Origin: Ramlibacter sp.
GTDB lineage: Bacteria; Pseudomonadota; Gammaproteobacteria; Burkholderiales; Burkholderiaceae_C
Length of the DNA: 32,537 bases
NCBI RefSeq assembly: GCF_028291745.1
Contig: NZ_JAQGNQ010000011.1
Span: forward strand, 1 to 32,537
Reading direction: 5' to 3'
Shown here one piece after another: positions 7,323 to 14,335 of this stretch. Both the position numbers and the translations under genes were made by a program. Every line of letters starts with the position of its first letter. The stretch's first letter is position 1. The notes under the pieces are model-generated. The model searched no databases. It was given only the letters and a program-made list of their open reading frames with translations, and was not told where the DNA came from.

Positions 7323-8723
7323 TCAACGCGCCTCTGCCGGCTGGGCGGCCGTCGTGGTCCCCTGACGCCCCCGCATGCGCCACAGCAGCACGATCAGGAG
7401 CAAGGGGGGAATGGCGGTGAGCGCGGTCGCCACGAAGGCGGTGGCATATGCGCCGAGCAGCCCATGCGTGGGTGTCAGCGCCTCCACGCCGACGCCCGAG
7501 AACCCCTTCAGGAACTTGCCCAGCAAGGCATAGGTGGACGACAGCATCGCGTACTGCGTGGCCGTGTAGCCCAGGCTGGTCAGGCTCGACATGTAGGTGA
7601 CCAGCGCCACGCCGGCAAAGGCCTGCGCGAAGGCGTCGAGCGACATCACCACGGCGAAGGTGGTCGCGTCGACATGGAAGGCGAGCAGGGCAAAGGCGCC
7701 GGTGCCGAAGGCCTCCAGCACCAGGCCGACGATCAGCGTCGGCAGCATGCCCATGCGGATCGAGCACAGCCCCGAGGCGGCCAGGCCGACAAAGGTGGCG
7801 ACCAGGCCGAAGGAGCCGCGCACCAGCGCCACCGTGTCCTTGCCGATGCCCAGGTCATGGTAGTACGGGTTGTACATCGGGCCCATGACGAAGTCCGGCA
7901 GGCGGTACAGGGCCACCATCAGCAGGATCACCAGGCCGGCCATCTTGTGCTTGCGGAAGAAGTCCACGAACGGGCCGATGATGGCGTCGAGCAGCCCGCG
8001 CGCGCTCCACAAGGGCGGTTTGCTGAGCAGCACCGTGTCGGCCCGCTCGGGCTCGAAGGCGAAGAAGGTCGCGACGATCCCCACGGCCATCAGCGCGGCC
8101 ATCGCCGCGTAAGAGAGCGGCCAGCCCACCCGCTGGGCGGCCGCGATGATGGCGGCGTCCGTGATCAGCAGCGCGATGCGATAGCCCAGCTGCGCGGCAG
8201 AGGTCATCAGCCCGACCTCTTCGGCGTCCGCGGCGGCCTCGATGCGCCAGGCGTCGATCGCGATGTCCTGGGTCGCCGAGGCAAAGGCGGTCAGCAGCGC
8301 GAATGCGCCGATCGGCCCCAACCCGCCCGAGACGCCCACCATCGCCATCCCGAGCAATCCGAGCGCCACCACGATCTGGCACAGCAGGATCCAGCCACGT
8401 CTTCGGCCCAGGCGCCCGAGCAGGGGAAGGTCGAGCCGGTCCACCAGCGGCGACCAGTACACCTTGAACGCATAGGCAAAGCCCACCCAGGAGATGAAGC
8501 CGATCGCCACGAGACTGGTGCCCTCGTCGCGCAGCCAGTAGCCGAAGGTGTTGGCCGTCAGCAGGAAGGGCAGGCCGGAGGAAAAGCCCAGCGCGAACAT
8601 CACGGCCACCTTGGGCTGGCGCAGGCCGCGCAAGACGTCGAGTGCGGAGCGCTTGCGCTGCGTCTTGCCGGTGGCTGGCTGTGCCGGCGAGCTCTGCGCG
8701 GTTCCTGAGATAGGGTCTGACAT
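7323..8723 (-). CDS. ampG: AmpG-family muropeptide MFS permease
   Basis: Inner-membrane permease of 466 residues that imports anhydro-muropeptides from the periplasm for cell-wall recycling, a pathway that in many bacteria also signals beta-lactamase induction. Family signatures are FALGFSSGLPFLLTANTFGY near the N-terminus, then LRDEGTSLVAIGFISWVG, FKVYWSPLVDRL and, later, ASATQDIAIDAWRIEAA. About 12-14 hydrophobic segments are visible. The ATG at 8721-8723 (MSDPISGTA) is preceded by AAGG at a suitable distance; open frame continues upstream but lacks conserved sequence. It is divergent from a MarR regulator across 153 bases. No beta-lactamase or ampR gene lies nearby. Confidence 0.93.
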   Translation of the reverse strand: MSDPISGTAQSSPAQPATGKTQRKRSALDVLRGLRQPKVAVMFALGFSSGLPFLLTANTFGYWLRDEGTSLVAIGFISWVGFAYAFKVYWSPLVDRLDLPLLGRLGRRRGWILLCQIVVALGLLGMAMVGVSGGLGPIGAFALLTAFASATQDIAIDAWRIEAAADAEEVGLMTSAAQLGYRIALLITDAAIIAAAQRVGWPLSYAAMAALMAVGIVATFFAFEPERADTVLLSKPPLWSARGLLDAIIGPFVDFFRKHKMAGLVILLMVALYRLPDFVMGPMYNPYYHDLGIGKDTVALVRGSFGLVATFVGLAASGLCSIRMGMLPTLIVGLVLEAFGTGAFALLAFHVDATTFAVVMSLDAFAQAFAGVALVTYMSSLTSLGYTATQYAMLSSTYALLGKFLKGFSGVGVEALTPTHGLLGAYATAFVATALTAIPPLLLIVLLWRMRGRQGTTTAAQPAEAR

Positions 8724-8876
8724 GGCGGCCTTGGTCGGACCGCCATTATTCGTACATGTCAGGAGTCTGTGCTGCCCACCCGTCTCTGGCTGCCCGGGGC
8801 CGGGCGCGCGGCGTCGATTTCCCCCCACAGGGGCTGGCCGGCGCGACCAGCCCGTCCGTCCCCCTAAGATGGCGAC

Positions 8877-9386
8877 ATGGCCACGCGAGCAAACCCAAGA
8901 ACCAAACTGGCGGCCGCCGAGACGCCAGACCCTTCGGCGCGCGTGCTGCGCCGCTTCCGGCTGGTCTTCAACGCCGTCAAGACCCACTTCCGCGCCGTCG
9001 AGACCAAGGCCGGCATCTCCGGCGCTCAGCTCTGGGCCTTGAGCGTGGTGCACGCCCGTCCGGGCATTGGCGTCAGCGAGCTCGCGCGGGCGATGGATGT
9101 CCACCAGTCCACGGCCAGCAACCTGCTGCGCGTGCTGACCGACGAGGGCCTGGTGGTCGCCGGCCGCGACGGCGAGGACCGGCGCTCGGTGCAGCTGAAG
9201 ACGACGGCCAAGGGCGCGCGCGCCTTGAGCAAGGCCCCCGGCCCCTTCACCGGCGTGCTGCCCGACGCACTCGCCCGGCTGGACGCGCGCACGCTGGCCC
9301 GCCTGGACCGTGACCTCGGACGCCTGATCGAGGAGCTGGGCGCCGATGAACGCGGCGCCGGCATCCTGATCGGCTCGGACGACTAG
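8877..9386 (+). CDS. MarR-family transcriptional regulator
   Basis: Winged-helix regulator of 169 residues. The N-terminal extension of about 20 residues is Ala/Pro/Arg-rich. The MarR core covers residues about 22-150, with the DNA-binding helices in GVSELARAMDVHQSTASNLL, then RVLTDEGLVVAGRDGEDRRS as the wing, including the DxRS motif typical of MarR proteins. Divergent transcription from ampG suggests control of that gene or of itself. The intergenic space shows no clear perfect palindrome. The gene converges on the hybrid kinase gene that ends at 9538. The ligand is unknown. The start is uncertain by a few codons because the N-terminus is not conserved. Confidence 0.92.
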   Translation: MATRANPRTKLAAAETPDPSARVLRRFRLVFNAVKTHFRAVETKAGISGAQLWALSVVHARPGIGVSELARAMDVHQSTASNLLRVLTDEGLVVAGRDGEDRRSVQLKTTAKGARALSKAPGPFTGVLPDALARLDARTLARLDRDLGRLIEELGADERGAGILIGSDD

Positions 9387-9392
9387 GGCAGG

Positions 9393-9421
9393 AAAAAGCC
9401 GCCCCGCTTGCACGGGGCGGC
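9393..9421 (-). terminator. rho-independent terminator, minus strand
   Basis: A 9-base perfect stem (GCCGCCCCG at 9398-9406 with CGGGGCGGC at 9413-9421) is followed on the minus strand by five U (A-run 9393-9397). It is oriented to stop the transcript of the TonB/YfiR/kinase operon, whose last stop codon is 117 bases upstream, or a short RNA from the promoter-like element at 9464-9492. On the plus strand no T-run follows, so it does not terminate the marR transcript in the standard way. Confidence 0.85.
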
Positions 9422-9463
9422 AACAAGGGACCTGAAGGTGGTCACCGTTCGCACGGCCGTGCC

Positions 9464-9492
9464 AGTATATGCATTTGCACAAATGTTGCCAC
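9464..9492 (-). promoter_or_regulatory. promoter-like element with an internal palindrome
   Basis: The minus strand carries TATACT (9464-9469), a near-consensus -10 hexamer. The upstream spacer is almost filled by the 14-base palindrome CATTTGCACAAATG (9472-9485). The -35 region (TGGCAA or GTGGCA) is poor. A transcript from here would run about 65 nt to the terminator at 9393-9421. Alternatively this is simply the 3' tail of the kinase operon. Confidence 0.35.
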
Positions 9493-9537
9493 CGGTGTCC
9501 GGCCGGTGAAAAGCCGTGATCTGTTTGCCCGCCATGG

Positions 9538-11772
9538 TCACGCGCGCGGCTGGCGTTGCACCCGGCGCAGCAGGTCTTCCAGCACGGCGAGGTCCACCGG
9601 CTTGGTGAGGTGGTGGTCGAAGCCGGCGGCCATGGCCCGCCGCCGGTCTTCGTCGCCGCCCCAGCCGGTCAGCGCCACCAGCCGCACGCCGGCCACCTGC
9701 TGGTCGGCGCGCAGCGCGCGGGCCACCTCGTAGCCGTCCATGCCGGGCAGGCCGATATCGAGCAGCACCACGTCGGGCGCGAAGGCGCGGGCGGCCGGCA
9801 GTGCATCGCTGCCGTCGTAGACGCTGTGGGCCTGCAGGCCGAGCATCTCGAGAAAGGTGGTCAGCGTCTCGGCGGCGTCGCGGTTGTCGTCCACCACCAG
9901 CACGCGGGCCGGTGCCAGCACCGCGTCTGCGTTCGCGCGCTCGCTGGCGGGAGCGGTGACGGTCGCCGGCAGGCACGGCAGGGTGACGGTGAAGGTGCTG
10001 CCGCGGCCAGGTCCGGCGCTCTGCGCCGCGACTTCGCCCCCGTGCATCTGCACCAGGCTGCGCACGAGATACAGCCCGATGCCGAGGCCGGTGCTGGGCT
10101 GGCTGCTGCCGGGCGCCACCTGGGCAAAGAGGCCGAAGACGCGCTCCAGCAGTTCCGGCGGGATGCCGATGCCGTTGTCGCGGATCTCCACGCAGGCCTG
10201 CTCGCCGGCGCGCCACGCCCGCAGGCGGACTTCGCCGCCGGGCGGCGTGTACTTCGCGGCGTTGTTCAGGAGATTGCCGAAGGCCTGCGCGAGCCGGGTT
10301 TCGTCGCCTTCGAGTTCGATGTCCTGCTCGGGCAGTTCGACGTGGAGGGCGTGACCCGCCGCGTCCATCGCCGGCCGCGCCAGCTCCAGCGCCGTCTGCA
10401 GCGAGGCACGCAGCGAAGTGCGCGCAAGTTCGAGCCGGATCTTGCCGCTGTTGATGCGCGAGATGTCCAGCAGGTCGTCGATCAGGCGCACCATGTGCGT
10501 GAGCTGCCGGTCCATGGTCTGCAGCGTGCGTTGCTGCACGGCCTCGCCGGCGGCGGGTTTCTTCAGGATCTGCAGCCCGGTGCGCAGCGGCGCCAGGGGG
10601 TTGCGCAGTTCATGCGCCAGCGTCGCCAGGAATTCGTCCTTGGCGCGGTTGGACTGCTGCAGCAGGATCTCGGATTCCTTGCGCTCGGAGATGTCGATCA
10701 GCGAGCCGGCCATGCGGTAGACGCGGCGGTGCTCGTCGCGCAGCGCCATGCCGGTCACCAGGAACCAGCGCCACGGGCCGTTCTTCTCGCGCAGCCGGCA
10801 CTCGGCCTGATAGGGTGCATGCCCCGAGAGATGGGCGCGCAGCGCGGCGCGCACGGTCGCACGGTCGTCCGGATGCATGAAGGTGGTCAGCACGCCGGGC
10901 CGGTCGGGGAACTCCTCCTCGGTGTACCCCAGCAAGGCTTTCAGCCGCGGCGAATGGAACATCGTGCCGGCGCGCACGTCCCAGTCCCACAGGCCGGCGC
11001 TGGAGCCACGCGCGGCCAGCTGGTAGCGCATCTCGCTGGCGCTCAGGGCCTTGTTCGCCTCCTGCAGCACGCGGGCGCGTTCGCCCAGTTCGTCGAGCAT
11101 GGCGTTGAAGGCGTCGACCAGCTGCCCGACCTCGTCGTCGCTGCGCTTGGTGGCGCGCACGTCGAAGGCGCCGCGATCGAGCACGGTGCGCGCGACCCGG
11201 CTCACCTCCTCGATCGGGCCGGTCAGCGTCTTTTGCAGGCGGTGCGCGAGCAGCAGCGCGCCGAACAGGCTGGCCACCGTCACCGCGATCAACCAGCCGA
11301 CATACTCGGCCAGCTCCGACACCAGGCCGTGCCGCGACTGCACGTAGACGCTGCCGATCACCTCGCGGTTGGACAGCACCGGGCCCACCATCGTGGCGGT
11401 CGACCAGCCGAAGCGCAGTCCGGGCGGCGGCGCGCGCGGGGGCACTTCGCCGTCCTCGCCCGCGGGCCGGAACTGCGCGAACAGCCGTCCCTGGGGGTCG
11501 TACAGCGCGGCGGCCACCACGCCGGGTTGCGCCCGCAGCACGCGCAGGTTCTGCTCGCCCGCGCGGCGGTCACCGAAGGCCAGGGCCGCTTCACTGGCCA
11601 GCCCCACCACGCCGGCCTGCGTGACGAGTTCGGCGTGCGCATCGCGCCACTCCTTGCGCGCGTCCACCAGCAGCAGCGCACCCGCGGCGATGATCAACGC
11701 CAGGCCGACGGCCGCGAACAGGATCAGGTTCAGCTTCTGCTGGATGCTGTGGGCCCTGCGGATGCTCGGCAT
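9538..11772 (-). CDS. CHASE8-type hybrid histidine kinase (HAMP-PAS-HisKA-HATPase-REC)
   Basis: A 744-residue inner-membrane hybrid kinase. TM1 is about 13-35. A periplasmic region of about 120 residues (VTQAGVVGLASEAALAFGD onward) resembles the CHASE8 sensor of YfiN-type proteins. TM2 about 158-182 is followed by HAMP to about 240, a short coiled coil and a PAS domain about 255-365. HisKA has H387 in LAHELRNPLAPLRTG. HATPase_c has NLLNNAAKYTPPGG and GLGIGLYLVRSL. The C-terminal receiver (about 620-740) has phospho-acceptor D672 in VVLLDIGLPGMDG. There is no DNA-binding, GGDEF or Hpt domain, so the signal must leave through another phosphotransfer protein. It starts 1 base after the yfiR-type stop codon, implying tight coupling with YfiR and the TonB receptor. 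CHASE8 assignment is by eye. Confidence 0.92.
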   Translation of the reverse strand: MPSIRRAHSIQQKLNLILFAAVGLALIIAAGALLLVDARKEWRDAHAELVTQAGVVGLASEAALAFGDRRAGEQNLRVLRAQPGVVAAALYDPQGRLFAQFRPAGEDGEVPPRAPPPGLRFGWSTATMVGPVLSNREVIGSVYVQSRHGLVSELAEYVGWLIAVTVASLFGALLLAHRLQKTLTGPIEEVSRVARTVLDRGAFDVRATKRSDDEVGQLVDAFNAMLDELGERARVLQEANKALSASEMRYQLAARGSSAGLWDWDVRAGTMFHSPRLKALLGYTEEEFPDRPGVLTTFMHPDDRATVRAALRAHLSGHAPYQAECRLREKNGPWRWFLVTGMALRDEHRRVYRMAGSLIDISERKESEILLQQSNRAKDEFLATLAHELRNPLAPLRTGLQILKKPAAGEAVQQRTLQTMDRQLTHMVRLIDDLLDISRINSGKIRLELARTSLRASLQTALELARPAMDAAGHALHVELPEQDIELEGDETRLAQAFGNLLNNAAKYTPPGGEVRLRAWRAGEQACVEIRDNGIGIPPELLERVFGLFAQVAPGSSQPSTGLGIGLYLVRSLVQMHGGEVAAQSAGPGRGSTFTVTLPCLPATVTAPASERANADAVLAPARVLVVDDNRDAAETLTTFLEMLGLQAHSVYDGSDALPAARAFAPDVVLLDIGLPGMDGYEVARALRADQQVAGVRLVALTGWGGDEDRRRAMAAGFDHHLTKPVDLAVLEDLLRRVQRQPRA

Positions 11773-11773
11773 G

Positions 11774-12346
11774 TCAGCGGCCCTCCACCTGCTGCGCGAC
11801 GGCCAGCAGCTTGGAACTGAGTTTCAGGCCGCGGGCGTCGGCCGCCGGCAGCGAGGCGGCGAAGCGCACGCGGCCCTCGTCCTCGGTGAAGAACAGGACG
11901 GGGCCCGGCTCGCCGCCGACCGGGCCGTCGGCGACGGTCAGCACGGGGCCGTGCGCGGCGGACAGCAACTCGCGCGCGCGGCTTGCGCGGGCGCCGCCGG
12001 CGAACAGGATGTGCACCGGCGGCAGGTCCTCGCGCTCGCGGTCGCGCACGCGCAGCACCTGCACGGGGTGGCCTTCGACCGTGCGGCCTTCCGTGATCTG
12101 CTCCAGTTCCGAGGCCACGGCATCGTCGCCATACACGCCGATGACGAAGCCCGCAGCCGGCGAGCGGAAGGTGCCGGAGGGCCACTCGACGAAGCTGCCG
12201 AACTTGTAGAGGAAGGCGGCCTTGACGGCGCTTTCGCGCAAGCGCCCGAGGTTCTGCGCCTGGCCATGCGCCGCCCAGGCGGCCGCCAGCAGGCACGCAC
12301 CCAGCAGCGCGAGCTGCCAGCGGCGAAGGGCGCGCACGGCAGTCAC
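11774..12346 (-). CDS. YfiR family (DUF4154) periplasmic protein
   Basis: A 190-residue exported protein. GTG start at 12344-12346 overlaps the TonB-receptor stop as GTGA, a 4-base coupling overlap. The signal peptide has R5/R8/R9 and a hydrophobic core to about residue 26, with probable cleavage after AHGQA. The DUF4154 core shows VKAAFLYKFGSFVEWP, VIGVYGDD, VHILFAGG and FTEDEGRVRFAASLPAA, then GLKLSSKLLAVA. In Pseudomonas aeruginosa YfiR binds and represses the CHASE8-type diguanylate cyclase YfiN (TpbB); here the next gene is a CHASE8-like histidine kinase, the likely partner. The mature part contains no cysteine at all, so the disulfide-based redox control described for P. aeruginosa YfiR cannot operate. 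C18 sits inside the signal peptide in LLGAC, which faintly resembles a lipobox, but hydrophobic sequence continues beyond it. Confidence 0.92.
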   Translation of the reverse strand: MTAVRALRRWQLALLGACLLAAAWAAHGQAQNLGRLRESAVKAAFLYKFGSFVEWPSGTFRSPAAGFVIGVYGDDAVASELEQITEGRTVEGHPVQVLRVRDREREDLPPVHILFAGGARASRARELLSAAHGPVLTVADGPVGGEPGPVLFFTEDEGRVRFAASLPAADARGLKLSSKLLAVAQQVEGR

Positions 12347-14235
12347 AGCCGGCACACCACCCGCAGGAAGACCCGGCGGCCGAATTCGCTCGCGTTCGCC
12401 GCGGTATCGAATTCCACATGCCGTTGCCCGAACAGGTTCTGCGCCAGCAGCGAGACCTCCACGGTGGGCGTCATCTGCCAGCCGAGACGGGCATCGGCCA
12501 CCGTGTACGCGGGCACCAGCGGCGCGGGCAGGGCGCCGACGTGCCGCACCTGCACGTCGAATTCGGTGCGTCGCGGCAGGTCGAACTGCGCGCGCAGGCT
12601 CCACTGCTGGCTGGGGTCGTTGCCCAGGTTGGGAATGCTGACCGGGTCGACGGGCAGATCGCTGAAGCGCAGGTCCTTGCGCAGGCGCAGGTAGCCGAGC
12701 GTGAAGCGTGCGATCTGCATCGGCTGCAGCTGCGCCCAGGCCTCCAGCCCATCGACGTGGCCTTCGATGCGGTTGGCGACCACCGCGGGCTGGCCGCGGC
12801 CGGCGCGCAGGCCCGCGTAGCTCTGGCGAAACAGCGTCCCCGAATACGAGACGTTGCGCCCCGCCTGGCCGCGGTGCCCCAGTTCGGCGACGTTCGCCAC
12901 CTCCGACTGGAAGTCGGCGCCGCCGGCAATGATGAAAGGCGCGTTGCCGGGCAGGAAGAACTCGCGGTCGACCCGCGCCGGCGCCCGCACCGTCCGCGAC
13001 AGGGCGGCCCACGTGGTGGCACGGTCGCCGTGGTCATAGGCCAGGCGCAGCGTGGGCAGCACCTCCACGCCGGTGTAGGTGTTGCGTTCCAGCTTGATGC
13101 CACTGGTCATTTGCCAGGGCCCACCTTGTCGCTGGTACTGCGCGAACACGTTGGCCCAGTTCAGGCGACGTTCGTCGGGGATGAAGCGCACGAACACGCT
13201 GGGCTCGTTGCGGTCGTTGCCGCTGCGCAAGCCGGCGCCCCACAGCAGCTGCTGGCCCGCCGGCAGCGTCGGCTCGTGCGTGAATTGCACATCGATGTTG
13301 TCGGCCCGGTTGCGGAAGGTGAGCAACTCGTCGCGCCCCTGCAGGTCGTACGAGGCCTGGATCCGGTACGGGCTGCCGTCGGCGAGTCGGCTCTCCCAAT
13401 GCGCCAGCAGGTTGCCCCCATGCAAGCGGGGCGCCACACTGCTGGCCGGATCGCCGCCGCCGTGGTACAGGTCCCCCTGCAGCGTGAATTGCGCCTGCCC
13501 GAACGAGGTGTCGGCGCGGAAGCCGGCCTGCTGCTTGGTCGTACCGTCGCCGCGATCCGTGTCGTCCGCGCGGTGCGTGCCGCCGCGGTCGATGCCCATC
13601 GCGTACAGGCGCAGGTGGCCGGTCTCGCCCAGCCGGCCGCCCCAGCGCACCGCCTCGTCGCCGCCGTGGCCGGAGCGGGTGGCGGTCAGCAGCGTCCCCT
13701 GGGTGGCGGCCGCCGGCTTGGTGATCACGTTGATGATCCCGTTGACCGCATTCGCCCCCCACAGCGTGCCGCCCGGGCCGCTGATCACCTCGATGCGTTC
13801 GATGTCCTCCAGCACCAGGTCGTGGTGGTCCCAGAACACGCCGGCGAACAGGTTGGAGTAGACGCTGCGCCCGTCGATCAGCACCAGCAGCTTGTTGGCG
13901 ATGGCGTTGTTGAAGCCGCGCGCGCTGATCGCGTACTGGCTGGCATTGAGGCGCGCCACCTGCAGGTTCGGGGCGAGGCGCAGCGCCTCGGGCAGGCTGG
14001 TTGCGGCCGAGCGGCGGATGTCCTCGGCCGAGATCACGAAGACCGAAGCCGGGGCGCTGCGCAGGCTTTCCGGCCGGCCCGAGACCGAGGTGACCGGCAG
14101 TGCGCTCAGCTCCTCGAGGCTCAGTTCGGCCAGGCTGGCACCGGCAGAGACCTGCTGCGCACGCGCCTGCGGGGCGCAGATGCAGGCGGCCAGCAACGCG
14201 GCGCGGGCGGTGGCTCCGGACGACACGACAGCCAT
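12343..14235 (-). CDS. TonB-dependent outer-membrane receptor
   Basis: A 630-residue protein from the ATG at 14233-14235, with an Ala-rich signal peptide ending near APQARAQQ. Following it, LAELSLEELSALPVTSVSGR is the N-terminal signature of the TonB-receptor group often found beside YfiR-type genes. The plug domain (about 45-165) has APASVFVISAEDIRRSAATS, ARGFNNAIANKLLVLIDGRS and IEVISGPGGTLWGANAVNGI. The rest is a beta-barrel of about 450 residues. The last residues are FLRVVCRL, ending in leucine rather than the aromatic residue usual for outer-membrane barrels. The substrate is unknown; no siderophore, heme or cobalamin genes are adjacent. It is followed without a gap by YfiR and the CHASE8 kinase, so it may feed or be part of that sensory route rather than serve nutrition alone. 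Confidence 0.93.
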   Translation of the reverse strand: MAVVSSGATARAALLAACICAPQARAQQVSAGASLAELSLEELSALPVTSVSGRPESLRSAPASVFVISAEDIRRSAATSLPEALRLAPNLQVARLNASQYAISARGFNNAIANKLLVLIDGRSVYSNLFAGVFWDHHDLVLEDIERIEVISGPGGTLWGANAVNGIINVITKPAAATQGTLLTATRSGHGGDEAVRWGGRLGETGHLRLYAMGIDRGGTHRADDTDRGDGTTKQQAGFRADTSFGQAQFTLQGDLYHGGGDPASSVAPRLHGGNLLAHWESRLADGSPYRIQASYDLQGRDELLTFRNRADNIDVQFTHEPTLPAGQQLLWGAGLRSGNDRNEPSVFVRFIPDERRLNWANVFAQYQRQGGPWQMTSGIKLERNTYTGVEVLPTLRLAYDHGDRATTWAALSRTVRAPARVDREFFLPGNAPFIIAGGADFQSEVANVAELGHRGQAGRNVSYSGTLFRQSYAGLRAGRGQPAVVANRIEGHVDGLEAWAQLQPMQIARFTLGYLRLRKDLRFSDLPVDPVSIPNLGNDPSQQWSLRAQFDLPRRTEFDVQVRHVGALPAPLVPAYTVADARLGWQMTPTVEVSLLAQNLFGQRHVEFDTAANASEFGRRVFLRVVCRL

Positions 14236-14335
14236 GGAATTTCCAGGCAAAAGCGCGATGGTAGGGTGGCCGGCTCGACCGCAGCTGCTGCGCCCCCGAT
14301 CTGCCGATGCTGTCCTACAGCCGGAGAATGCGACC

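Noticed and set aside
9556..11820. A 754-codon open frame on the plus strand opposite the CHASE8 kinase
   Set aside because: Antisense to a gene with clear HisKA, HATPase and receiver motifs. The frame stays open only because of strong GC bias; its translation is His/Gln/Arg/Ala-rich and without domains.
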